Origin: Actinoplanes derwentensis | Lineage (GTDB): Bacteria > Actinomycetota > Actinomycetes > Mycobacteriales > Micromonosporaceae | Length of the DNA: 64,000 bases | Assembly (NCBI RefSeq): GCF_900104725.1 | Contig: NZ_LT629758.1 | Location: forward strand, 2,294,001-2,358,000 | Reading direction: 5' to 3' | In this document: positions 52,816 to 61,721 of the stretch, piece by piece | Layout: each line of letters begins with the position of its first letter | How positions within the stretch are numbered: the stretch's first letter is position 1 | Position numbers and translations under genes: made by a program | Notes under the pieces: model-generated | The model's database searches: none | Told to the model about the DNA's origin: nothing | What the model saw: only the letters and a program-made list of their open reading frames with translations

Positions 52816-53590
52816 TCTGGAACTGGCCATCGACGCGGCGCGGGCCGGAGCGGAGGTGGTGCGCTCCTACTTCGGGACCGAGCTGACCCACTTCGAGAAG
52901 CTCGCCGGTGACTTCGCGACCACCGCCGACATCGACGCGGAGCAGGCGATCCTCAATGTTCTGCGGGCGGCGCGACCCGGCGATCAGGTTCAGGGCGAAG
53001 AGAGCGGGCGTACGGGTACCGGCTCGCCGGATCGGCTCTGGCTGGTCGATCCGTTGTGCGGCACGCTGAACTACGCCGTGCGCAACATGCTGGTCGCGGT
53101 GAACGTGGCTCTACGAACCGGCGACCGGGTGCGTGTGGCCGCGGTGGCCGACCCGTTCGCCGGCGAGGTCTTCTGGACCGACGGCAGTTCGGCCGGGCTG
53201 CGTCACGAAGACGGCACCGGCCACCCGCTGGTGCCGTCGGCCGAGTCGAACCTGGTCGACCTGAACCTCGATCCGCCGTTCCCGAACCGGGGCACCTTCC
53301 TGGCCGCCCGGATGCTCGCCGACGACCGTTTCATCACCCGGTTCCGCCCACGGGTCGTCTCCACCACGCTCGCTGTCGCCTGGGTCGCGGCCGGCCGGCG
53401 CGCCGCCTACGTCACCGACGGTCACCTGGCGGACAGCGTCCACTTCGCTGCCGGAATCGCCCTCTGCCAGGCCGCGGGTTGCGTGGTCACCGGCATCGAC
53501 GGCCAGCCCGTCCACACCGGCCGCGGCGGCCTGGTGGTCGCCGCCGACGCCCGAACACACGCCGACCTGCTGTCCCTCATCAATTCTTGA
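52802..53590 (+). CDS. Inositol monophosphatase-like protein with altered metal site
   Basis: The 262-residue protein has the IMPase fold: DFATTADIDAEQAILNVLRA, GEES with the metal-binding Glu pair, and WLVDPLCGTLNYAVRNMLVA. The motif should be DPxDG(T/S), but Cys86 replaces the second Asp, a metal ligand. The C-terminal site (GHLADSVHFAAGIALCQAAG) keeps an Asp but lacks the usual Trp before it. It may be a weak or altered phosphatase, or a non-catalytic relative. Confidence 0.82.
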   Translation: MPSTDLELAIDAARAGAEVVRSYFGTELTHFEKLAGDFATTADIDAEQAILNVLRAARPGDQVQGEESGRTGTGSPDRLWLVDPLCGTLNYAVRNMLVAVNVALRTGDRVRVAAVADPFAGEVFWTDGSSAGLRHEDGTGHPLVPSAESNLVDLNLDPPFPNRGTFLAARMLADDRFITRFRPRVVSTTLAVAWVAAGRRAAYVTDGHLADSVHFAAGIALCQAAGCVVTGIDGQPVHTGRGGLVVAADARTHADLLSLINS

Positions 53591-53830
53591 CGACCAGCAG
53601 GCGCCATCCCTGCCGTTCCGGGCTGTCGGCGGCCCACTCGTGCGTGCCGAATCCGGGTGCGAACCGAACCGCAAGTCGGCACACACACGCCATGGCACGC
53701 CCGCGTCGCGATTCGGGGGACCGCTCAGTTCGGTGGCGGGCCCGGATGCCGTTCTCGCCGCGGACTACTCCGATGTTCGGCAGGCGATCAGGGGACGGCG
53801 AGTGTGAACCGGCGTTGGTAGGTTCGGGGC
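53591..53830. other. Intergenic region with a possible C-terminal gene remnant
   Basis: On the minus strand the end of 53583-53680 reads RFAPGFGTHEWAADSPERQG then WRLLVVKN and a stop, a believable protein tail without a start. The rest shows no gene. Confidence 0.35.
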
Positions 53831-54262
53831 GTGGAGCGCGGTGAGCTGTGGTGGGCGCGGATCGACGAGATGCGGCCCGTTGTGCTGCTGACCGGCGGGG
53901 CCGGGCCCGAGTTCTGCGCGGTTCAGGTGGTGGAACCGGCCACAGCGGTGCAGCGACTGGGGTTCGTGCTGCTCACCGGGGCACAGGCGATCGATGCCGG
54001 GGAACGGCGGCGGATCGTCGCGGCGGCCGGGCCGGAGGCGCTCCCCGTCGGTGTCGAGGTATTTCTCGGAGTCGCCGAAGGCCTCGCGGCGCCCGGTGTG
54101 GTGCGGGTGGCGCTGCCGCGGGCGGACATGGTCTTCTGCACCTGGCAGACGACCGTCGGGCGGGAGCACCTGGTCGAGCGGATCGGCGTTCTCGGCCCGG
54201 CGAAGATCCGCGAACTCGACGTCGCCCTGGAACTCGCGGGCGGCGGCACAGGCCCGGTGTAA
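53831..54262 (+). CDS. MazF/PemK-like protein without visible antitoxin
   Basis: The 143-residue product begins VERGELWWARIDEMRPVVLL, the PemK/MazF start, and has PRADMVFCTWQTTVGREHLV near the usual beta strand. The middle region diverges from typical MazF endoribonucleases, and no antitoxin gene lies on either side. It may be a degenerate or repurposed member. GTG 53831 is the start. Confidence 0.65.
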   Translation: MERGELWWARIDEMRPVVLLTGGAGPEFCAVQVVEPATAVQRLGFVLLTGAQAIDAGERRRIVAAAGPEALPVGVEVFLGVAEGLAAPGVVRVALPRADMVFCTWQTTVGREHLVERIGVLGPAKIRELDVALELAGGGTGPV

Positions 54263-54408
54263 GAGGTGGCGGCACGGACCTGGCGTCAGAACACGCGATC
54301 GGGCGCGTACCGGAAGGCGGTCCGGGAGCGTGGTGAGTTCGGGTGCGATTCGCACCTTAAGTGACCACGCAACCCACGGCGGGCGTTACGGTCATTAGCA
54401 TCGACGGC

Positions 54409-54840
54409 ATGGCGTCGATGGCACAGATCTCGCTCGGGGTGGCGGATGCCGAGCGGGCCGGCCGGTTCTGGATGCGGGCGCTGGGCTGGGTGCGGCTGCC
54501 GGCCCGGTGGGCCGGTGACGACTGGCTGGTGATCGGGCCGCCGCCGGGGGTGCCGGGGGTGCCGATCGCGATGGACCTCAGTGGGAGCCCGATTCAGGAG
54601 CAGCCCCGGATCCATTTCGACCTGGATGCCGGTGCGGTGGATCTGGACACCGAGGTCGAGCGGCTGGTCGGGCTCGGGGCGGCCCGGGTCGACTGGCCGC
54701 ACTACCCGACGCCGGACGAGATGGGTCCGGGTGAGATGCCGTTCGTTGTGCTCGCCGACCCGGAGGGGAACCGGTTCTGCGTGGCCGGTAGACGCCTGGC
54801 GGAGGCATCCCTGGCGGAGAACCCCGGCCGAAAGGCATAG
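54409..54840 (+). CDS. VOC/glyoxalase-like protein
   Basis: The 143-residue protein has the two beta-alpha-beta-beta-beta halves of a VOC protein: AQISLGVADAERAGRFWMRA, PRIHFDLDAGAVDLDTEVER and VVLADPEGNRFCVAGR with the terminal Glu metal ligand. Such proteins include glyoxalases, dioxygenases and resistance proteins. ATG 54409 is preferred to GTG 54361 because the sequence before it is not family-like. Confidence 0.82.
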   Translation: MASMAQISLGVADAERAGRFWMRALGWVRLPARWAGDDWLVIGPPPGVPGVPIAMDLSGSPIQEQPRIHFDLDAGAVDLDTEVERLVGLGAARVDWPHYPTPDEMGPGEMPFVVLADPEGNRFCVAGRRLAEASLAENPGRKA

Positions 54841-54898
54841 ACCGTCTCTGTCCGATGACGGATTCGGGCCGCTGCGATGCTCGTTAGGCTCGGCAACC

Positions 54899-55501
54899 GT
54901 GATCGTCAAAGCGGTGGGTGCCGGTGTCGCCCTGGGGTTCCTCGACTTCGTGTGGATCAAGTTCGTGCCGTTTCCGTTCGGTGGGCTCGGCAACTCGATC
55001 GCGGTGTGGGCGGTGGCCGCGTTCCTCCTCACCTACTACGCGCGGTGGAGCATGCTGCGGGGTGCCACGGCGGCGGTGATCATGCAGGTGGTGGCGGTGC
55101 CGAGCTACTACGTGGCGGCGTCGCTGATCCAGCGGGACGACTGGGCGAACCTGTGGGCGGCCTCCTCCCTGATCTGGATGGGTCTCGCGGTGGTGGCCGG
55201 AGTGGTGTTCGGGATCGGCGGGGTGCTGGCCCGGACCCCGGGCCGGCTCCGCATCCCGGCTCTCGCGCTGCCCGGGGCGGTCCTGCTCGCCGAGCTGATC
55301 ATCGAGCTGACCCGGCTCGGTAACCCGGACTACCCGACCGCGAGCATCGTCGAGTACTCGGTCCTCCTCGCCGCCCTCGCACTCCTGGTCACGGCCGTCA
55401 CCGGGCGCACCTGGCGAGACCGGGCACTGGCCCTGGCCGGCGCGATCCCACTGGCCGGAGCCGGATATCGATTGATGATCGCCACCGCGTTCGGCGGGTG
55501 A
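54899..55501 (+). CDS. DUF6518 membrane protein
   Basis: The 200-residue protein has six predicted helices, including WAVAAFLLTYYARWSMLRGA, LIWMGLAVVAGVVFGIGGVL and EYSVLLAALALLVTAVTG, matching DUF6518. No function known. GTG 54899 starts the first helix (GAGVALGFLDFVWIKFVPFP). Confidence 0.8.
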   Translation: MIVKAVGAGVALGFLDFVWIKFVPFPFGGLGNSIAVWAVAAFLLTYYARWSMLRGATAAVIMQVVAVPSYYVAASLIQRDDWANLWAASSLIWMGLAVVAGVVFGIGGVLARTPGRLRIPALALPGAVLLAELIIELTRLGNPDYPTASIVEYSVLLAALALLVTAVTGRTWRDRALALAGAIPLAGAGYRLMIATAFGG

Positions 55502-55515
55502 GTTAGCGTGGATCC

Positions 55516-56340
55516 ATGATTCTGGTCCTGGGTGGCACCGGCACCGTCGGCAGCCGGGTGGCCGCACGTCTGCGCGACTCAGGGCGCGACGTGCGGGTCG
55601 CCAGCCGGCACACCGGGCAGCGCTTCGACTGGGACGACGAGGGCACGTGGCCGAGCGCGCTGTCCGGCGTAGCGGAGATGTTCCTGCTCCTGCCCGATCG
55701 GACCGGGCTGCCGGAGGCTTTCCTTCCGGCCGCGATCGCCGCCGGGGTCCGCCGGGTGGTGCTGCACTCCGACCGCGGTCTCGACGTGATGGGCGACGTT
55801 CAACTGCGGAAGACCGAGACTTCGGTAAGCGGGAGCGAGCTCGCCTGGACGATCGTCCGCCCCGACTGGTTCCACCAGGACTTCGAGACGTTCTTCCGCC
55901 CGGCGGTGCTCGACGGGCGGCTGTGCGTGCCGGTCGGTGACGCACGGCAGGGTTTCATCGACGCCGATGACATCGCGGCGGTGGAGGTGGCCGCGTTCGG
56001 CGACGACACGCTGATCGGGCAGGTGATCGAGGTGACCGGGCCGCGGGCGCTGTCGTTCGGCGCAGCGGTCGCGGAGATCGCGCGGGTCACCGGCCGGGTG
56101 ATCGTTTTCGACGGTTCGGCCGTCGCGTACCGTTCAGCCATGCACGCCGATGGAATGCCCGATGAGGTGATCGAGGCGCTCGTGACCGGTTACTCCGCCC
56201 TGGCGGCGCGCGGTGACACCGAGCCGACCGGCGTGGTGGAGCGGATCCTCGGCCGGCCGGGCCGTGACTTCGCCGATTACGCGGCCGACGCTGCCGCTCG
56301 TGGGGTGTGGAAGGCGACCGGTGGCCCTGCCGCCGGCTGA
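55516..56340 (+). CDS. NmrA-like NAD(P)H-binding protein
   Basis: The 274-residue product has an N-terminal Rossmann motif, ILVLGGTGTVGSRVAARLRD, a short NmrA-type substrate half (WTIVRPDWFHQDFETFF, IDADDIAAVEVAAFGDDTL) and the C-terminal helix set. NmrA-like proteins are atypical SDRs used as redox sensors or quinone/ether reductases. The stop overlaps the start of moeA. Confidence 0.9.
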   Translation: MILVLGGTGTVGSRVAARLRDSGRDVRVASRHTGQRFDWDDEGTWPSALSGVAEMFLLLPDRTGLPEAFLPAAIAAGVRRVVLHSDRGLDVMGDVQLRKTETSVSGSELAWTIVRPDWFHQDFETFFRPAVLDGRLCVPVGDARQGFIDADDIAAVEVAAFGDDTLIGQVIEVTGPRALSFGAAVAEIARVTGRVIVFDGSAVAYRSAMHADGMPDEVIEALVTGYSALAARGDTEPTGVVERILGRPGRDFADYAADAAARGVWKATGGPAAG

Positions 56341-57466
56341 GATGCGGTGGCAGCAGGCTCGGGCGATCGCCCGGGACAGTGCGAAACCCCTGGCCGGGCA
56401 GCAGATCCCGATCGCTGAGGCCGGTGGGCGGGTGCTCGCCGAGGCGGTGCGCTGCGCACGGCCGGTGCCGGCGTTCGACAACGCGGCCATGGACGGGTTC
56501 GCGGTCGCCGGGCCGGGTCCGTGGACGATCCGCGGTCGGGTGCTGGCCGGAGCCGTGACCGGCGGGATGCTGCTGCCGGGCACGGCCGTCGAGATCGCCA
56601 CCGGGGCGCTGGTGCCGGACGGGGCGGAGGCGGTGCTGCCGTACGAGGACTGTGCCGTCGACGGCGACACCGTGCTCGGGGCCGTCGGGTCGCGCCGGCA
56701 CATCCGCCGGGCCGGGGACAGTCTCGCCGCCGGGGCGCTGGTCGTGCCGGCCGGGCGGATCGTGACCGCGACCGTGGCGGCGGCGATCGTGCAGGCCGGA
56801 ACCGAGCAGGTGGTGGCCCACCGGCCGCCGGCGGTGACCCTGCTGGTCACCGGCGACGAAGTGATCTCCGAGGGGGTGCCGGGGCCGGGGCAGGTGCGGG
56901 ACACGTTCACCGGGCTCGTCACCGCCGTCACCGGGCGGGCCGGTGGCGCGCTGACCGAACGGCACCGGCTGCCGGATGATCGGGCGCTTCTGAAGGCGGC
57001 TCTGGACCGGGCGTCCGGTGACGTGATCGTGGTCAGTGGTTCGTCGTCCGCCGGAGCCGCCGACCACCTGCACGAACTGCTCGGTGCCGACGGCGCGACC
57101 TGGCTGGTCCGGGGGGTGGCCTGCCGGCCCGGACATCCGCAGGCCTTGGCGGTGCTGCCGGACGGGCGGTGGGTGGTGAGTCTGCCGGGTAACCCGTACG
57201 CCGGGTTGGTCGCCGCCCTGACCCTGCTCGAACCGCTGCTCACCACCCTCGCGGGCCGTCCGGCGACGGGGCTGCCGACGGTGCCGGTCACCGGTGAGAC
57301 GAGACTGATGCCCGGCGGCGTGCGGATCGTGCCGGTCTCCGCCACCGGTGAACTGGTCGCCGCCGGTGCGGTGGGCCTGCACGCCGCGGCCGTCGCCGAC
57401 TACCTGGCCGTGCTCGCCGACGACTGGACGCCCGGCGAGCATGCACCACTGTTGTGGGTGCCGTGA
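56321..57466 (+). CDS. moeA: Molybdopterin molybdenumtransferase MoeA
   Basis: The 381-residue protein has MoeA signatures: ARPVPAFDNAAMDGFAVAGP, IATGALVPDGAEAVLPYEDC, VTLLVTGDEVISEG with the MoCF motif, and VVSLPGNPYAGLVAALTLLE. It inserts molybdate into MPT-AMP to finish molybdenum cofactor. GTG 56321 overlaps the upstream gene; ATG 56342 is an alternative. No other moa/mob gene is nearby, so this is a solitary copy. Its stop overlaps the kinase start (GTGA). Confidence 0.9.
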   Translation: MALPPAEMRWQQARAIARDSAKPLAGQQIPIAEAGGRVLAEAVRCARPVPAFDNAAMDGFAVAGPGPWTIRGRVLAGAVTGGMLLPGTAVEIATGALVPDGAEAVLPYEDCAVDGDTVLGAVGSRRHIRRAGDSLAAGALVVPAGRIVTATVAAAIVQAGTEQVVAHRPPAVTLLVTGDEVISEGVPGPGQVRDTFTGLVTAVTGRAGGALTERHRLPDDRALLKAALDRASGDVIVVSGSSSAGAADHLHELLGADGATWLVRGVACRPGHPQALAVLPDGRWVVSLPGNPYAGLVAALTLLEPLLTTLAGRPATGLPTVPVTGETRLMPGGVRIVPVSATGELVAAGAVGLHAAAVADYLAVLADDWTPGEHAPLLWVP

Positions 57467-58002
57467 CGGTACTGCTGACGCTGACCGGCGGTTCCGGCGC
57501 CGGTAAGTCCACGCTGGCCGCGGCCTTCGACACGGCGGTGGTGCTGCACGGCGACGACTACTATTTCGCGGTGCCGGGTCGTGGCGTGTGGAGCCCGGAC
57601 CGGGGCGGCGTTCCGCGGCTGGACGTCGGTGACCCGCGGTCGATGGATCTGGAGCGGCTGAACGCCGATGCCAGCGCGGCTCTTGCACGGTCGCCGCTGG
57701 TGATCGTGGAAGGACTGTTCGCGGTGGCGGTCCGGCCCGATGGCGCGTACGAGCGGTTCGACGTGTTCGTGGATCTGGCCGCCGATCTGCGACTGGCCCG
57801 CAAGATCCAGCGCAAGTGTGTCGAGGGTGACTTTCCCCTGCACGTGCTGCTGGACAACTATCTCGGGGCGCGGCGGGCGGCGCACGAACGGCATGTGGAA
57901 CCCGTACGCCATCGATGTGATCTGGTGGTGGACGGCGCCGAACCCGCCGCGCGCAACGTCTCGCGGATAAATGAGTCGCGGGCGATGCGGAGATCCTTCT
58001 AG
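57463..58002 (+). CDS. Uridine kinase-like P-loop kinase
   Basis: The 179-residue protein has Walker A TLTGGSGAGKSTLAAAF, a DDYY loop (VVLHGDDYYF), LVIVEGLFAVAV as Walker B-like strand, and a lid region with RHVEPVRHRCDLVVDG. It belongs to the uridine/pantothenate kinase-like group; the substrate is not certain. GTG 57463 is chosen because it overlaps the moeA stop and places the P-loop at the usual distance. Confidence 0.85.
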   Translation: MTVLLTLTGGSGAGKSTLAAAFDTAVVLHGDDYYFAVPGRGVWSPDRGGVPRLDVGDPRSMDLERLNADASAALARSPLVIVEGLFAVAVRPDGAYERFDVFVDLAADLRLARKIQRKCVEGDFPLHVLLDNYLGARRAAHERHVEPVRHRCDLVVDGAEPAARNVSRINESRAMRRSF

Positions 58003-58012
58003 GATCGGCGGC

Positions 58013-58090
58013 GCGGTGGGCGGCTCCCTACGGTGCTTCCTTCTCCTTCCAACCTCTGAATGATTAGCGCCGTTTCCTCCCGCCCACCGC
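58013..58090 (+). promoter_or_regulatory. Leader of the RING-protein gene with distal inverted repeat
   Basis: GCGGTGGGCG at 58013-58022 is complementary to CGCCCACCGC at 58081-58090, so the 110-base leader can fold into one large stem-loop ending next to the RBS GGGGAGG. It could be a terminator of the kinase operon or a leader control element. Confidence 0.4.
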
Positions 58091-58112
58091 CTCACGGGGA
58101 GGACCACCACTT

Positions 58113-60947
58113 TTGGATCAGCTGGCGACCGTCGTGCTGCGGCGCACCGGGCGGGTCACCGTCATCGGCGGCGGGCAGGTTCCGGCGGACGGGGCCGGAT
58201 GGCTGACCGCGCTGGAGGCCGATCTGGCCGGCCGTGGCTGGGTGATGGATGTTCCGCTGCGGCGGGCCGCGACGCGGTTGCCGGTCACGGTGCGGGTGCA
58301 GTGGGCCGACTGGTTGCTCGCCGTGCTGGACGAGGAGACCGGGGCGGACCGGCCGCTGGTTCCGCTGTACCGATCGTTTCCGGACACACCCCGCGATCCG
58401 GGGGCGGTTTTCGTGCGGCGGCTGCTCACCCATCTGCTCGCCGCGCCGGACGCGCCGTGTGTGTTGTGCGGGCGCGACGAGATCGGGTCGCCGCTCGATC
58501 CGTGCGGGCACCTGGTCTGCCCGGCCTGTTTCCCACCGTCTCAGGTCAGTGGCTGCCCGGTCTGCGGCCGTCGGCTGACGGCGGGCAGCTCGTATCTGAC
58601 GCCGGTCGCGCCGCCGCCCACCGTGGCGCGGGAGAAACCACAGTTCGTGGCGGAGATCCCGCCGGTGCGGGTCGCCGGGCTGGAGACTGATCCGTTCACG
58701 GCAGCCGTTCAGCTTCGCGATCAGCTCGTCGCCCGGCCGGGTGCACTCGCCGAGAGCGACCGCAGTGATCTCCGGGCGCTGGTCGCGGTCACCGCTCCGG
58801 GGCGTCTCGACTGGCTGCCCGAGACCGTGCCCAGCCGGGAGACGCAGGCGCTGCTCGTCGCGTGGGCGCTGCGGGAGTCCCCCGCGGCCGTCGACGCCGC
58901 CCGGGCCCGGTGGGAGACGGTCACCGACGTGGCCCGGACCCTGTGGGCCTATTCGGACGGCGACCCTGGGCTGCTCGTGGCGGGTTCACCACGGGTGCGG
59001 CCGGTGCCGAGGCCGTTGCGGCGGGCGGTCCTCGCCCACCTGCAGTCGCGCGGGGCGGTCAACGCGGCTGAGGACATGCTGCGGCACGGCACGGTCTGGA
59101 AACGACTCGGTGAGCGGCTCCACCCGTACGAGAAGGTGACCAGCCATCCGGCCGCCGCCGTCGCGTTCGCGGCCCTGCGGGGCACCCGCGCCGCGCGGTC
59201 CGGCGACCTGGGCCGGGCCATCCTCGCGCACGCCGGTGACCAGCTCGAACTCTCGTCCTACCCGGACGGCACCGTCGCGGTCCGGCTGCGCAGTCACGCC
59301 TCTCTGGTGGAGCGGGCGCTGGCCGGCGGGGACGTGCCCGCGGCCGCCCGGCTGCTCACCCAGCGTCCCGGTGACCTGTGGCGACGGCTCGACCATCTGC
59401 TGCGCAGTGCCGGGGATTCGCCGTCCGCGTTGTCGGCGGTGACGGCGGCGGTGCGGACGACCGCGACGCGGGTGGCGCCCGGTGTTCTCAGCGCGGCGGC
59501 GGCCCAGCTCAACCACCGTGATGCGACGGTACGGGCGTCGCCCGCCGACGTGGCGGTGCTGCGACGGTCTCGCGTCGACGCCCTGGCGGCGCGCCGGGCC
59601 CGCGCCCATGCGCGGGACGCGGTGCCGCTGGTGACCGCCTTCGGTTCCGTTCTCGGTTCAGCCCTCGGTTCCGCCGTCGACTACCCGGGCTCCGCCCCCG
59701 CACCAGCGCCGTCGGTGGATTCGTCTTCGGCCGGGTCGGCTGCTCGTGAGGACGGTTCTCCCGGGGCGGCGACCCTGGTCGGTGGGCGGCCCGGACCCGC
59801 CATGCCCCGACGGATCTTCTTTCCCAAGGGCAGCACCGTCACCACCTGGACCGAGCCCGAGAACCGTGCCGCTCTACCCGCCACCGTGATCGAGACCGTG
59901 CGGTCGACGGTCGACGGCGAGTTGGTCCGGCGGGCGTCCGGGCTGCTCCGGTTCGACCTGGCGGTGCTCGACGCCCGGCTCGCCGAGGTGCCGGCGCCGG
60001 TCCGCGAGCGGGCCGGTTCGGCGCAGCTGGCCGGGTGGCCTCGCGGCAGCATGCGGGAACTGCCCACGGCCGGGGTGCTGCGGCTGTTCCTGCACTGGGA
60101 GGAGCCGGAGAAGATCCGTGTCGACCTGGATCTGTCGTGTGCGTTCTTCGGGGCGGAGTGGCAGCGGGCGGGCTGGTGCGACTACACGAACCTGCGTTTC
60201 GCCGGTGACGCCGCGATCCACTCCGGTGACCTGACGTCGGCTCCGGCTCCGCTGGGCGCCACCGAATACCTGGACCTGGACGTGGACCGGCTGGTCGCGG
60301 CGGGCGCCCGGTACGCCGTACCGATGATCTTCAGTTTCAACGCCGTCCCGTTCGAGACCCTGCCCGCCGCGATCGCCGGCCTGATGCTGCCGTTGCGCGG
60401 CGGTGAACAGTTCGACGCCGCCCGGGTCGCCCAGCGTTTCGACCTGCAGGGCGTCGCCCAGATGATGATGCCGTTCGTGGTGGACCTGGAACGCCGCCGC
60501 CTGCTCTGGACCGACCTGACCCTGCCCGGCACCGCCGAGTACTACGACGTCGGACAGTTCGGCGACCAGCTCGCCCGAGCCGCCGCCGACCAGCAGGAAC
60601 ACTTCCTCGGCGGCCACCGCACCACCGTCCTGGACGTGCTGGCCTGGCACGCCGCCGCCCGAGCCGACCGCATCGTGATCGTCCACGCCGACGGCACCCG
60701 CACCGAGGTCCCCGCGTCCCCGGCCGCGATCCGCGCCGCCGCCGCACTGCCGTCCGGCGAGCCGGCGGCATCCATCGCCCCGGGGACCACGATGCTGGCG
60801 GGTGCCGTCGACGCCACCGGCCTGGACGGTCTGACGCCGGGGCCGGGTTCGGTCGCCCTCACGGTGACCGGCCATCCCGGTTCCCGCTGGACCGCGCTGA
60901 GCACGATCGACCTGTTCGGCGAGCTGCCACCCGCAGTCACCGGCTGA
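58113..60947 (+). CDS. MXAN_6230/SCO0854-family RING domain protein with TerD-like region
   Basis: The 944-residue protein has a RING-type zinc cluster at about 115-155 (CVLCGRDEIGSPLDPCGHLV, CPACFPPSQVSGCPVCGRR), a long helical middle, a Gly/Ser-rich linker near 510-560, and a C-terminal domain with IRVDLDLSCAFFGAEWQRAG, CDYTNLRFAGDAAIHSGDLT and LDLDVDRLVAAGARYAVPMI, which resembles TerD proteins of stress and tellurite systems. The family MXAN_6230/SCO0854 has no known activity; a bacterial RING suggests ubiquitin-like or scaffold function. TTG 58113 follows a GGGAGG RBS. Confidence 0.85.
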   Translation: MDQLATVVLRRTGRVTVIGGGQVPADGAGWLTALEADLAGRGWVMDVPLRRAATRLPVTVRVQWADWLLAVLDEETGADRPLVPLYRSFPDTPRDPGAVFVRRLLTHLLAAPDAPCVLCGRDEIGSPLDPCGHLVCPACFPPSQVSGCPVCGRRLTAGSSYLTPVAPPPTVAREKPQFVAEIPPVRVAGLETDPFTAAVQLRDQLVARPGALAESDRSDLRALVAVTAPGRLDWLPETVPSRETQALLVAWALRESPAAVDAARARWETVTDVARTLWAYSDGDPGLLVAGSPRVRPVPRPLRRAVLAHLQSRGAVNAAEDMLRHGTVWKRLGERLHPYEKVTSHPAAAVAFAALRGTRAARSGDLGRAILAHAGDQLELSSYPDGTVAVRLRSHASLVERALAGGDVPAAARLLTQRPGDLWRRLDHLLRSAGDSPSALSAVTAAVRTTATRVAPGVLSAAAAQLNHRDATVRASPADVAVLRRSRVDALAARRARAHARDAVPLVTAFGSVLGSALGSAVDYPGSAPAPAPSVDSSSAGSAAREDGSPGAATLVGGRPGPAMPRRIFFPKGSTVTTWTEPENRAALPATVIETVRSTVDGELVRRASGLLRFDLAVLDARLAEVPAPVRERAGSAQLAGWPRGSMRELPTAGVLRLFLHWEEPEKIRVDLDLSCAFFGAEWQRAGWCDYTNLRFAGDAAIHSGDLTSAPAPLGATEYLDLDVDRLVAAGARYAVPMIFSFNAVPFETLPAAIAGLMLPLRGGEQFDAARVAQRFDLQGVAQMMMPFVVDLERRRLLWTDLTLPGTAEYYDVGQFGDQLARAAADQQEHFLGGHRTTVLDVLAWHAAARADRIVIVHADGTRTEVPASPAAIRAAAALPSGEPAASIAPGTTMLAGAVDATGLDGLTPGPGSVALTVTGHPGSRWTALSTIDLFGELPPAVTG

Positions 60948-60950
60948 GTG

Positions 60951-61721
60951 TCATTCCGCGGCCTCGGTCAGCCATGCGGTCAGGGCCGGGCCGGGCGGGT
61001 TGAGGCGGATCGTGCGGGCCGTGTTGGTGTGGTCCGGCGGCATCACCTCAACGGTGACGATCATGTCCTCGCGGGCCAGTGGCGCGGCGCTGAACAGGCC
61101 TTCCTCGTCCAGGGTGCGCACCGCCCGCTCGATGGCCGCCAGCCGTGCCTCCGGGTCCCCGCCGGCTTCGAACAATGGTCGCAGCTCAGCGAAATGACGT
61201 TCCCCGAAAAACATGAAGGCGCTATCCGCGTACGACCATTTGAGCTCTTCGTCGGTCGACGTCTCATAGGACGAGGCCGACAGGTACGGCGTGAGCACCT
61301 CCCCCGGAGTCGTCAGCGTGAGGTAGTAGAACCGGTGGTCCGGATAGCTCGCGAACAGTTCGGTCACCGCCCGCCGGGTCGCCTCCCGAACCGCGTCCTC
61401 CAGCGAGAAGACCGCCTCGGCCGGCACCCGGAAGACACCCCGCCCACGCTGGTCCTCGATGTCGAACCACAGCCGGACGTGAACAGCGCCATTCGTGCTC
61501 TCTTCCAGGACGTCGCAGGGAATGGCGATCGTCACCGGGAATTCAGCGCCGGCCCCGAGCCGTTCACCGGCGTCCAGCACCGGCGCCTTCTCCACCAGGA
61601 TCGCCGTGGTGCCGTCCGCCTCCCGGAACCGCACCTCGACCCAACCCGGCGGCTCTTCGTCGAGCCGCCGGGTCGCCTCGGCGCGCAGGTAATGACTCAC
61701 CGGTCGATCCTGACTGGTCAC
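60951..61721 (-). CDS. DUF4303 domain protein
   Basis: The 256-residue protein has an N-terminal beta-rich region (WVEVRFREADGTTAILVEKA, HVRLWFDIEDQRGRGVFRVP) and a C-terminal DUF4303 domain (REATRRAVTELFASYPDHRF, YYLTLTTPGEVLTPYLSASS). DUF4303 proteins are often immunity-like. GTG 61721 overlaps the stop of the upstream lipoprotein gene (GTGA). The gene converges closely on the RING gene, three bases apart. Confidence 0.82.
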   Translation of the reverse strand: MTSQDRPVSHYLRAEATRRLDEEPPGWVEVRFREADGTTAILVEKAPVLDAGERLGAGAEFPVTIAIPCDVLEESTNGAVHVRLWFDIEDQRGRGVFRVPAEAVFSLEDAVREATRRAVTELFASYPDHRFYYLTLTTPGEVLTPYLSASSYETSTDEELKWSYADSAFMFFGERHFAELRPLFEAGGDPEARLAAIERAVRTLDEEGLFSAAPLAREDMIVTVEVMPPDHTNTARTIRLNPPGPALTAWLTEAAE

